DNA of 64,000 nucleotides, taken from contig JAULSU010000001.1 of NCBI GenBank assembly GCA_030512335.1, positions 7,936,001 through 8,000,000 of the forward strand. Reading direction: 5' to 3'. Shown here piece by piece: positions 42,636-52,626 of the stretch (within the stretch, counting starts at the first letter, position 1; the number at the start of each line of letters is the position of its first letter). Source of the DNA: Immersiella caudata. Lineage: Eukaryota; Ascomycota; Sordariomycetes; Sordariales; Lasiosphaeriaceae. The notes under the pieces are model-generated. The model was not told the DNA's origin and made no database searches. It saw nothing but the letters and a program-made list of their open reading frames with translations. The position numbers were made by a program, and so were the translations under genes.

Positions 42636-43899
42636 CGATATCGATTCGGTTTCCCCTGCATCGAGGTGACAAAGAGGCGAAGAGATGGCGATGAGAAGGA
42701 ACGAGGAAAAAAGGTGGCGGCCACCATTCCATGGAAATCCAAATTCGCAGTGACACCGCACGGTCGCATCCTGGCGGCCCAGCTAGACCGCGATGAGCTA
42801 GGGCAGCGCGGAAAATGCAGGTGGAGCAGCATCCCGCTGACGCCATTCGCAGGCAATCTCCCACCCACTGCCCCCCTGCGCGAACGTCCTTCTGGGTCAA
42901 AGCGGTGGCGCGCAGAAATTCCGTGACCGACCGGGGTGGTTGTCGATCCTCCGATGAACCAATCAGAGGGAGGATGGTGGTGGCTTCAAGCAAACGCCAC
43001 TCTGTGAAAGCTTGTTCCTACATCGAAAACGTCGAGAAATGGAAAAAGCCGCCCGGATTCTTTGTCAGGAATTCTTTCGTGGGGCTTGTTCGAGCGCCTG
43101 GGCGCCTGGTTGGCTTTGTCGGGGGAATTTTCCTTGCGACACAAAAGGATGCCTCTTTCGGCGTCTCCAGCGCCGAGTTTCGGCCCAAACCATGGCATTG
43201 TACCATATCTCGAGGCTCAACCGCCGTCAGCGTTCGGCTCAAACGATGGTGACGTCTCCTTCGAGGGTCACAGGCACAGCGCTCCTCGCGGCGCTGATCG
43301 GACAAGATAGGCCCTCGAGCGGGCTGCTTTGTTTCTGTTCTGGCGGCTCTTTTTCCTTAGTTCTCCTCGCCCAGCCTGTGATTACCAGAAACGAAGACCT
43401 TTTGCGGCTGACATTGTCCAGCGGGCGATAGAGCCCAACGACCTTCTGAACGACCCCACGCATACCGAGTTCAACTCGGTATATGACTCAGCACCTGACC
43501 TCGTCAGGAACATATTCACTCTTCGGAGAAAGGGACGTATGCTTAGGCGTCTTGACGATGATGACGAGGGGACTCTGAGGAAGTTACTCCAGGTACTTCG
43601 AAGACAGTTTAACTATGGAGGTGGAACATCATTTGCTTGGCGCATAACGATGCGGCGTATAGGATTTGGACTGTCGGGTTAGAACATGGTCAGAAGGGGG
43701 GTTCAGAAAAGGATCAGGTGAAGGTCACGGTGCCGCTCTTGGGATTCAGACTGTGGGATCTGGGAAGAGACCGGATGACGGACAGACGATGTTGGGATCA
43801 AGGGTGAATCAGAAGCATTACAATGTATGGTAACTACCTCTGCGGCATGAAGCTTAGCCCCAAGTCACGATTGAGATGAATGACATGAAGAACCTGCGC
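42636..43899. other. Intergenic region (1.26 kb)
   Basis: A plus-strand frame ending at 43682 has a run of charged residues (RRLDDDDEGTLRKLLQVLRR), but no start or family could be supported. Otherwise promoter of the rhodopsin-like gene and 3' flank of the P450. Confidence 0.4.
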
Positions 43900-44191
43900 C
43901 TATGCTTCCCGCGGTACCACCTTGAGCCAAAAATCCGATATCAGCCACAGCGTCGCATTCCTGATCTTCATCGGTGTGATCGGGTCGAGGAGAGAGAACT
44001 CGAATCTTCGAAAGAGCTAGTCACCATTGTCAGCTCACTTCCTCAAACATCTTTTTGTTCACGACGCAACGGTGGAACTCACCTCAACATAAACCTTGTT
44101 CATCTCCATCATCGCCAACGGTTTCCCCAAACATCCAAACTTACCGTATCCCTGTGGTAAACGTGGTGTCAGCTACCTCCCTGAACTTGTG

Positions 44192-44225
<34 letters not shown>

Positions 44226-45805
44226 GCAACGTCCTCAGATGCATTCACACCACACCCAAGACATCCACTAACACCACTGACAACCGCAAATACAACCACA
44301 ACCCCATCTAAACAGCAAAGGGGAAACTCACAAAAGCCAGATTCACAGTCTCATTCATAACAACCCACCGCCCCTTGTCAACCCCAATCCACCTCTCGGG
44401 CCTAAACACATCCGCATCCTCCCCAAACGTTTCCTTACTCCTCATCATCCCCCACGTATTCTGTCCCACCTGCGTCCCCTCTGGGAGGAAGTGCCCATGA
44501 ATCGTATCCCCTCCCTTGGGGACAGTCCTGTAGGCTACGAGCGTGGGCGGGTAGAGGCGGATGCTCTCGCGGATGATGGCTTGGAGGTAGGGTAGTGCTA
44601 ACGCTTCACTTTGTGTGATTGGGGAGGAGATCTTTCCGGTGGAGATGCCGGTGTTGATTTCGGAGAGGAAAGAGCGGAGGGTCGGGGGGGAGGTGAGCAG
44701 GAGGAGGAGGGTTATGCGGAGGGGGGTGGCGACGGGGTCGGAGCCGGCGATGATTTGGAGGGAGATTTCTTGGAGGAGTTGGGCGGGGGGGATGGGGCGG
44801 GAGAGCCAGGAGGTGAGGACGTCGCGGGGGGGTGGGTCCTGGGTATGGTTAGGGGAAGGGGAGAGGCGGGAGGAGAGGACGCGGTTGATAAAGGTCATGA
44901 TGGCGCCGAGGCCGTTGCGGTCGCCGATGCGGGGCATGAGGAGTTTGAGGGGCCAGGTTTGGATTACTTTGTGCAGTCCGGGGATGATGAGGACGCTGGC
45001 GAAGATGGGCATTCCCGCGTGGAGGCGGGAGAGGAGGTCGTAGGGGTCGCGGTCTTGGTCGAGGAAGCCGAGGGGTTCGGAATAGGCGGCGATGGAGGCC
45101 GTGTCGAAGGCGAAGAACATGGCGCGCGAGGCGAAGTCGAAGGGGCGGAGGGTGGAGGGGGTGGAGAGGTAGTTTTTCTCGATGAGGGAGATGAGCCGGG
45201 CGATGCCGTCGTTGACCGAGGCTTCGAAGCCGCCGTTTTCGAGGCCGGAGTACTACATCTTTTTTGTTAGCAATGGAGCTACTGTGCGAGAAAATGACAT
45301 ACCCCTGGCGCAAGCAACTTCCTCAACGCCGCATGTTTCTTATCATCTATAAGCGAGCCAACATGGTCCTTCCCCGGCATGAAGCGCGTTCCCTCGTAGT
45401 AAGGTCCCCTGGTGTACGGGGACCGTATGGCCGACAACCTACGGCATGTTTCCGGATCCGAGTAGACAACATGGTTCGGACCGACCCGAACCAGAGGTCC
45501 TGCCAAGTTTCAAATTAGGTATCAACCCCCTTCTCTCCCGCTCGGTGCAAATGCTTACCGTATTTCTTGGCTAAGCCGTCGTAGTAATAAGGCAACTCAC
45601 CTCTGGCAATCTTCCACACTTGGATCCAGAGCGTCCAGATGTTGATAAAGGGGCCCGGCACGTGACGGAGGCGATACCAGGACACGATGCTGCGCAAAAA
45701 CGTAATTGAGACAACCAGGAGGCCGAGAACGGAGAGAACCTGGGACCGGACGCTGAGATGTTGGAATTCAACGATGCGAGCGGCTATGTCGATGCTGGCC
45801 ATCAT
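43900..45805 (-). CDS. Cytochrome P450 monooxygenase (pisatin-demethylase-like)
   Basis: Five exons: 45559-45805, 45303-45499, 44332-45252, 44083-44151 and 43900-44016, 516 residues. An N-terminal membrane anchor (about 20-40, LSVLGLLVVSITFLRSIVSW) is followed by RHVPGPF. Further hallmarks are GPLVRVGPNHVVYSDPE, I-helix IIAGSDPVAT (AGxDTT diverged), ExxR in AIIRESIRLYPP, PERF-like FRPERW, and haem loop FGYGKFGCLGKP with C462 as haem ligand (FxxGxxxCxG intact across an intron). The enzyme should act on the ER membrane with a P450 reductase. It faces the terpene-synthase-like gene at 46541 across a 735-bp promoter, suggesting co-regulated secondary metabolism. The intron between exons 3 and 4 carries 31 consecutive G on the plus strand. 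Confidence 0.93.
44193..44223. repeat. Run of 31 G inside a P450 intron
   Basis: Thirty-one uninterrupted G on the plus strand, so C in the P450 transcript, within the intron 44152-44331. Confidence 0.95.
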
Positions 45806-46540
45806 GTTGGACAAATGGGATGTGGATCAACCTTCCGTGCTAGTGAGTGAGTGGCAATCCGGAATTTTCAGGGCGGAGCCTGGATAGTGAGCATCGAATG
45901 TTGCAAACTCCGCGGGAGATGTCATCAGGTGAGGGGAAACTCGGTTGGTGATCAGCGGGCAGAAGATCCCCTTGACCGCTAACTCCATGCAGACCCTCGG
46001 CGAATGGTGCCCGGCGAGGGTACCTATCTGGGCCGCCCGCTTTAGTGTCGCGGCGCCAAGGTGGGACTTTATCATGCGTCCTTGGTATATACCGTCCGTT
46101 GTCCAGGAATGAACTCTTGGGTCTCTGCAGGACTGGTGCAGATTGGGATGACACGTATGAAGGATTGTGGGATGATGAGGGGGTGATTGCTAGAATCGGT
46201 TAGAGAGCGCTCGTTGGGATTGGTCGCGGAATGCGGGCCGCTGCGGCCTGAACCGTTCCCGGAGCCCTCGGGTCCCCAAAAGTGCGTGTTGGCCACAGTT
46301 GTCAGTCCCATTGAGTCGGATAGTGGGGTGTCCACTGCATGTAGCAACGGCGCGATGACCTCTTCGAGACAGGTTTTTGATAACGGCAGCAGTAGGACGC
46401 GGGATTTGAAGTGTCCGAGCAAGAGGAGCGAGCGGGTATAGAACCCGACGTCCCGCCGTTGTGGTAGCTCTGTGGGCCTGGTAATTACAGTGCGAGAAAA
46501 AAAAAAAGAAACAAGACATCGACAATCCTCAACTTACACC
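45806..46540. promoter_or_regulatory. Shared divergent promoter of the P450 and terpene-synthase-like genes
   Basis: 735 bp between two outward-facing start codons. No binding site recognised with certainty; an A-run at 46498-46507 lies just before the plus-strand ATG. Confidence 0.5.
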
Positions 46541-48322
46541 ATGGGCACCATCCTGAGCACGCTCCAAACCCTGGGATCGTCCTTTTTTGGCTGGACATCC
46601 GACCCTATCTCCACCGTAAGAGACAAAATCCGATCCGAGCTATGCATCAAGGGGCTCCGTCAGCGCGCGCAGACTTGGAGAGTCAAGGGCGGATCATGGA
46701 CAAATGAGATCACCCACAACTTGCCCGGAGCCGAAGGACCAGACGTTTCCCACTACATCACCTGCCCAGGCGACCACGAGGGGTCAACTTGCCTGGGCCT
46801 TTGGAGCAGGAGACTCCGGCAGACAACCACCCCAGGCCTGCACTGCATCTTCGGTGGATGGGTGAGCTGGGACGGGAGCACCGTGGTCGCGGTCGAGTCC
46901 ACCGAGGACATGACGAAACTCAGACAGCTCTGGGCTGAGCATATCATCGGACAGCAGATGGAGCAGCAGATCGACGCGCAAGAATCCAGCGTGGAGGAGG
47001 AAACCCCGGCCGTAACCTCAGTTGCTCAAGTCCACGCCATGTTGGACAAGGTCCTCGCCAAAAGCGCCGCCAGCAAGGACGGGAAGAAGTCTTGGGGCCG
47101 CGGATCAGGTGGTTCCACCGGCGTCGACTCCAACGGGACCATTCTCAAACGCGACACCCGGGACCGCGACACTGCTTTCCGCGAGGATCGTCTTGATCTG
47201 GAGCTGGGCGGCATATGGGAGCGCGGCGATGTCGATGCCTGGATGCCCTTCTTCGGGTGGTCGGCGTTGCTGTCGCGCGACGGGCGATGGCGTCCGGGAT
47301 ACCATCTCAACATGTTGCTTGCAAACTGGACGGTCGTGATCGACTACGGCCTGACGAGACCGGTGTACCGGGAGAGAAAGCTCAGCTGGATGAGAGCGAC
47401 TGAGCTGGTCTGGGCAGATCCGCCGTTGGATATACCAGTCGAGTACGTCAGAATCGCGAGGCAGGATGCGGCAACTATGGCGAGGAAGGAGCTGCAGCGC
47501 AGCCGTGCGGTGCAGGCGGAGGAGTACAAGGCCGACGACTTTGCCACTGTTGGTAGTCGACACGTCGCGCTGCAGGACCGTGCCGGGCAGGCTATTGCGT
47601 ACCATGTGGTAGGAGAGGGGTTGGACACTCCTAGGGGCATTGTGGCCTCGACAGCCATGTGCGCTCCAAACGATATCCTGGACTATGAGAGGGACGTCTT
47701 CGCAGGAGAGACGAACAATATCGCTCGAGGCCTGACAAGTGATCAGCAGGTGGTGGATTTGGCGGCGTGGCTTCTGAAGGCTTTGCTGTGGGCCTTTGAG
47801 ACCAAGGACTACGACCTTTCTGATGCCATTATGGGCAGCGTGGCCATTTTTGTGGTTATGTGGAGGTACAACACGGCCAAGCTGGCTCGGTATCCAGCCG
47901 TCAGTGTCCGCGATAGCGTCCCGGGAGCACCTCCCGAGTTGGAAGACGTTGAGGAGATTGTGCGAGTGGCGGCGGGTGACAAGTCGCTGACGTATGGCGA
48001 GCTCTACCGAAGAGCCGAGGTGCATGCGCGGGCGTTGTATGCGGGTTGCTGTTGTGTCACCCCACCTGAGGGCCACGATGCAGCCAACCTCTTAGCAAAG
48101 GCAATGGAGGAGAAGGGGAATAGCGACGCGGAGCACCGAGTGTTGGTGGCCTGCGTCTCGCTGAGCAACGGCGCGCAGGGCGGTGATGTCAGATGTGACT
48201 GCGGTCTTGACCTGTTGCTGTATGAGTCCTTTGTCTGGTTCCTTGATCCCGACAAGGGCATTGTTTCGAGGGTTCACTACCGCAGCGACATCACCAAGCT
48301 TGGCAACATCGTTACCGAGTAG
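46541..48322 (+). CDS. Large protein with terpene-synthase-like NSE and RY signatures
   Basis: Intronless, 593 residues. The start at 46541 is chosen because the 23 upstream in-frame codons are A-rich leader. In the C-terminal half, NDILDYERDVFAGETNN (N377) resembles the NSE metal-binding motif (NDxxSxxxE) of class I terpene synthases. It is followed 73 residues later by an RY pair (LARYP, R450-Y451) as in that fold. The N-terminal 200 residues (ITCPGDHEGSTCLGLWSRRL..) match nothing I know, and no classical DDxxD motif is visible; VIDYGL and DVDAW are weak candidates. Some recently described fungal sesquiterpene cyclases are similarly large and atypical. No signal peptide. Divergent to a P450. 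Terpene cyclase activity is an inference. Confidence 0.5.
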   Translation: MGTILSTLQTLGSSFFGWTSDPISTVRDKIRSELCIKGLRQRAQTWRVKGGSWTNEITHNLPGAEGPDVSHYITCPGDHEGSTCLGLWSRRLRQTTTPGLHCIFGGWVSWDGSTVVAVESTEDMTKLRQLWAEHIIGQQMEQQIDAQESSVEEETPAVTSVAQVHAMLDKVLAKSAASKDGKKSWGRGSGGSTGVDSNGTILKRDTRDRDTAFREDRLDLELGGIWERGDVDAWMPFFGWSALLSRDGRWRPGYHLNMLLANWTVVIDYGLTRPVYRERKLSWMRATELVWADPPLDIPVEYVRIARQDAATMARKELQRSRAVQAEEYKADDFATVGSRHVALQDRAGQAIAYHVVGEGLDTPRGIVASTAMCAPNDILDYERDVFAGETNNIARGLTSDQQVVDLAAWLLKALLWAFETKDYDLSDAIMGSVAIFVVMWRYNTAKLARYPAVSVRDSVPGAPPELEDVEEIVRVAAGDKSLTYGELYRRAEVHARALYAGCCCVTPPEGHDAANLLAKAMEEKGNSDAEHRVLVACVSLSNGAQGGDVRCDCGLDLLLYESFVWFLDPDKGIVSRVHYRSDITKLGNIVTE

Positions 48323-48797
48323 TTCCCCGTATCTCAGAATCCACCATATTTTCGTCATGTTGCTGTATCACCGTGATCCGGCGATCCCAGATGTATACAG
48401 GCGGTGATCGTATCAAGAGGCGGTAATCCAATGGCAAGAAAACGTTGCAAATGTTGCAAGGGGTTCCGAGGTGGGCTGGCAGAGGTGGGGCTTCGGCTCC
48501 CCACGTCTCGCCCCTCGCCCGCGACCATTTGTTCTTTCCTCCCTCCTCCACTCTATTCCCTGACCCGACACTCGACCTGGAAGCTCTAACACCACCAAGG
48601 TGACTCCGAAGGCTGAACGTGAGGCCTTCGAAGAGATTACATACCTACTTAGGGGTGCAACATCTGCCTGTGAGCTGGTCGTGACTTCCTGCCCAGCAGG
48701 CACGACGCACACGACGCAAACAGGCTCACAGCTGGCCGCCAGTCCCTGCCTACCTAAAAGCAAGTATTTCGCACCATCTTGTCAGCTTAGACGGTTT
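48323..48797. other. Intergenic region
   Basis: 3' flank of the terpene-synthase-like gene. No gene seen. Confidence 0.45.
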
Positions 48798-48948
48798 ATT
48801 TGGTACAGCGGTCAAAAGCGTTACGCTATTGGGAATGGCGGCTTATCCACAGTTTCCGCTTGATCCTTTCAATTGCCTCCTGAAGCATTCTCTCTTGCCT
48901 CTCATTTTCTTAAACACCAGTTCGATTCTAGGCCCCGGCTACTTTTTT
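48798..48948 (+). repeat. tRNA-like element, copy C
   Basis: Starts with TTGGTACAGCGGTCAAAAGC (box A-like with D-loop GG), then 115 bp later CACCAGTTCGATTCTAGG (box B-like) and TTTTTT at 48943. It shares the box A and box B segments and their spacing with 51814-51970. No acceptor stem closes, so it is not a working tRNA. Confidence 0.45.
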
Positions 48949-49564
48949 GCCCTCTCTTCATATGCGAGGCACATCAGCTTCGTAACACTCCACCTTCAAG
49001 TTTTCTCAAGTTCAACACTACTACTAACCTCAACAGCTCACAATCTAAATAGATTTACATCCTCACAGCTGCTGTTATCGCTTGCCTACCAACTTCCGAT
49101 CGACGAGCAACGCGGTGACCCGCTTTACACTCCATTTCGAAGAAGACTCTCTGCCTTATGGGCGAGCTTCCTGCCGGCTTCTAGACCAATGCCGAGCTGG
49201 GGGGGAGGGGGGGGGGAGGGTTAGATGCGCCAGAGGTATCTTACGTGTCGATGTCCGTCGGCACGAGGTCCTGGAGCTCCTGAGTCCCACCCGAGCCAAG
49301 CGAACTCAGCTGCTTCTGGACCTGAAGAATGAAGCCCTCGACAGCATCTTGCAAACCCTGGCCAGGACTCGAGGTAGCTGCCTCAGTGACTGCAGTTGGA
49401 CCATTGGGGATGGCCTCGTTGGTGAGACTCTCGACTGGAGCTAGATCATCACGGTTGGTTTTCTCGATGACATTTTCGGCCCGCCCCATGTCGAACGCCA
49501 GATCCAGGTCCGCGCCCCCTTCGCAAGAAGGGACCCTTGTGTGAAAGATGGGAAGGAAGTTCAA
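48949..49564. other. Intergenic region with a weak minus-strand frame
   Basis: 49241-49564 (-) is open for 107 codons (DLAFDMGRAENVIEKTNRDD.., GFILQVQKQLSSLG..) with plausible composition but no start context or family. It could be a 3' exon or relic. A G-rich run lies at 49199-49219. Confidence 0.3.
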
Positions 49565-50005
49565 TCTATTCCTATCGATAAAAAATCGGCTGTGGGTTTA
49601 AATTATAACTCTATCTCTTCTATCATAATTAACCTCACCATCATCCGTATATATTTCAACCAGCTACTGAAATCTTCCTTTAGTTTCTTTAAAATCCCTA
49701 TCTTTGCCTGTGCCTTCTTATCTGGTAACGGCTGGAAAATAATACGCGTGTGAGAAACTAATATATTAATTATCTTATTATTTCTAGATTAATAAGGAAG
49801 AAAATTATAAAATAGCAAAGGGAGAGGAAAAGTGGTTATATTTTAGCTTAAGGTTTAGGTTCCGGCGTACCAGGTTTCCTTCGCCAAGGTTTTTTTAACG
49901 CCGAAAGAAGCCACCTTTAGGATACGGCCGTTTATTGTTGTTTTAGCTTGTGAAAAGGCATCGATACCCACTTTGTTCGAACACGGGGCATTAGTGTTTG
50001 TGTTA
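49565..50005. other. AT-rich block, probable degraded transposon
   Basis: Base composition drops sharply to AT-rich (e.g. TTAATTATCTTATTATTTCT at 49769), unlike the GC-rich surroundings. This is the usual look of sequence hit by repeat-induced point mutation. No terminal repeats recognised. Confidence 0.5.
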
Positions 50006-50020
50006 TTTTATACGTTGCGT

Positions 50021-50406
50021 TTACTTATGGCTCGCAGCCATAAATCTAAAATCCAAAACTAGGTCCGCGTCAGCAGTGAAACCCGCAGCGCTAACCGACA
50101 AAAGAACCAAGACGTCCTTGGCCGTCGTCTCGTGGAGATCTTCCTCGCGCTTGCGAAGCTCAGCTTCGATCATGCTGAGTTTCTCCCGGACGACCCACAG
50201 CTTTCTCCTCCCTATTCTGATGCCAGGGAGGCACGGAACCCCCGTAATCAGAGCTGATCCAACCGTGTTACCGGCAATGACGACACCGGCAGAGACATTT
50301 TGTTGTTGCTTGGCGATTTCGTGTGTGTTGGGGTCCTCGGTTGGTCGAGTGAGAAGCCTCCTGCGGTAGGCCGCTCTATCGCAGGGAACGTGTCTTCGAG
50401 GCCCAT
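50021..50406 (-). pseudogene. Frameshifted gene for a small protein of unknown family
   Basis: ATG 50406 opens MGLEDTFPAIERPTAGGFSL, then the frame must shift by one base near 50338 to continue as EDPNTHEIAKQQQNVSAG, a hydrophobic hairpin (VVIAGNTVGSALITGVPCLP) and amphipathic helices (LSMIEAELRKREEDLHETTA, KDVLVLLSVSAAGFTADAD), ending at TAA 50021. Reading continuity on both sides suggests a single-base deletion. Such short proteins with a membrane-like hairpin and a helix exist in fungi without known function. The family was not identified. Confidence 0.45.
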
Positions 50407-51813
50407 GGCGGCGATTATTTAGTTGGAATATGACTCAGAGTTTCCCAGGCAATTGATTCTGGTGCCTTTCAATCTTGTTTCATTTGCAACGAGAAACTTT
50501 GCGCAATTTCATCCTCGAACTCTGCTATGCTGTCGTGTCTCAGCTGGGCGATCTAGGCCACGGCCTCATCGTTCCTCATGCATTTCGTGGCTTCAGCTGG
50601 AATGCATGCGCGACCCAGTAGGCAACCTCGTTCATGTCAACTTTTTCCTTTTCGGCTAGCTTTCTGGGAGTTCTGGGACCGGTCTCGACCGAGACCTCGA
50701 ATGCCGGGGCTGGACCAGAGCCGGTGACAGCCACAGTGCAACCAGCTGACACTTGGAGCGGATTCGGAGAAAGCCGAACCTGAGAGACAAGCGCGCACCA
50801 GAGGTCCGCGGGGATCGTACGGAGGGAGGTGTTGTGAAGTAAAATCACCGGTGGAAGGGACATCCGCGTATGCATGGAGCGCCCTTTGATGACAGCAAAA
50901 CTCACGGGAGGTAAGACGGAACCAGCAGGGCATACGCCCCATATGTCAACACCGTCACTTACAGGTAGATTGCCCTTCTTCCCCCTCAAGAAAAGGCAGA
51001 GGCTGTTTGTCAAGGGTGTGCGGTTCGCCAAGGTGAACCGGGTTCTTGCTCCACCAGTACCAAGTGATGCCGGGAACGTGGAACGATCTGGCAAGAACCA
51101 AGACGGCGGGGTCTCTGTCGGGGTAGAGGCACCCAACCTGCGGACGGTAACGACATCGGACGCTTTGACCGCTGGTTCTCGGGATTCCAACAGCGTGAGA
51201 GCCGACACTGTCTCCGCAGGCTGTGCAGTGATGGGAGTCTCGGGCAGTTTGGTTGGAACCAGTGGCACCTCGCGGAGTGGCTGAGAAGACGGGCGGAGAC
51301 TTGGAGATCTTGACGATGCGTCTGTTTATCATCAGCTTCGATTGAACTTCAAGCGAAAAGCCCAGTAAGGTTGAAGCTTCTCGGAACAGAATGGGGATCT
51401 TGGGGTTGCGAGTAGGGGACCATTATTAACACACCTGAAGCCTTCTTCCTCTTCGTCCGGTTCGAGCTGCCGCCCACCTCGCTGGTGTGGCCCGCGTCGA
51501 TGTCGTGGCGATTCTGCGCCACTTCTTTTGATGGGCTTATCTTTGCGGGAAGGAAGTTCAAAACGTGGAGGAAAGATAAGAAACGCCGATATTTTGGTGG
51601 ACGGCAAGAAAGCGACTTCTAGGCACCCCAGTTTCGCAGAGATAGAGTGGGTCGACAGGTGCTGAAGCTCCCGCCAGTCGGTTGAAATTTTCGTCTGAAG
51701 GGGGTGTGAGGTGAGCACCTTCCTCCGAGTACCCGCACTGGCCACAAAGGTGTCTTTGCTAACGGTGGCTGGCCCTGCCTGGTCTATAGGTTGGTTTATT
51801 CAAGCAAATCAAC
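50407..51813. other. Region with overlapping open frames, probably non-coding or decayed
   Basis: Minus-strand frames at 50576-51268 and 51332-51745 are long but proline/arginine-rich without motifs, and adjacent frames are equally open. It may be decayed coding DNA. No confident gene. Confidence 0.3.
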
Positions 51814-51970
51814 CGCCCGGTGGTGCAGCAGTCAAAAGCGTTGAGAGTTTGGTGTCTACTCGAACAGCACTGAATATTACTGCCCCACAGAAAAGCACAA
51901 TAAATACCACATTCTATGCCGCTCTCAGATTACCAGTTCAAATCTGGCCCGGGCTGCAACCTCGTTTTTT
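51814..51970 (+). repeat. tRNA-like element, copy D (possible tRNA-Pro relic with long insert)
   Basis: The cloverleaf nearly closes: acceptor CGCCCGG with CCGGGCT (six of seven pairs), T8, A14, D-stem GTGC/GCGT, anticodon stem GAGAG/CTCTC around TTTGG (would give TGG, Pro), T-arm ACCAG-TTCAAAT-CTGGC, and TTTTTT at 51965. A 70-nt insert in the anticodon loop and a missing GG in the D-loop argue against a working tRNA. Box A and box B match copy C. Confidence 0.45.
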
Positions 51971-52626
51971 GCTCACCTCTTTTTTCTCCCTCGCGATTCA
52001 CAAACCCCATCCCAGTTCTCAATCTTGGGTCCTGAAGTTTCCGATTCGATGCTGGAGGCGAGACGCATTTCTACCCGAAATCGTTTTGATTGCGCCCCTC
52101 AAAATGATGCGACAGGCCAAAGTCTGAAGCCTGGCTTCCTTGATGCTTGTCTTTTGAGGTATCAATGTTTTAGGTGTCTCGAGTCCTTGAACGGCCCGGC
52201 CCGTCTGAAATCCCGAAGGGCGCCAACTGCGATCCGCTTCCAAATTCTCTCACAATGCTAATTAACCTCCAACTCGAATATGGGCTGGGCTGCAGCTTTT
52301 CTTTGCCATCAGATCACATGTCTCAAACCGTCCCGCCTCCAGGCCCTCGATGTTCGGGCAGTTCCCAGCCCTGCCACATGGTGAGGTCTCCGCCGCGGAT
52401 GTGACTGTGGGCGTTGTGGGGACCGGATATTGCCACGCGACCAACCACAACTGCCGATGACAAGCCCGCGCACCCTGAGGGGTCATCTCGGCAGCCCACC
52501 CGGCCCCGGTTCAGCGTGCCGTGTCGCGAACGCCCGGAAAACATAAAGCCGAGCTCGTCGCCCTTCCTCTCTCTGCGCTTCTTTACCCGCGACCGCAACA
52601 CCAATTGCAGTCTCGCGACAGACCTA
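51971..52626. other. Upstream region of the acyl-CoA ligase gene
   Basis: Promoter and leader. The ligase frame is open back to 52414 but the added residues look like leader. Confidence 0.45.

Noticed and set aside
50576..51268. 230-codon minus-strand frame as a gene
   Set aside because: No domain, two other frames equally open, and no splice structure connecting it to the hairpin/helix locus.
51814..51970. Functional tRNA-Pro gene
   Set aside because: 1-72 pair and D-loop GG missing and a very long insert; kept only as a tRNA-like repeat.
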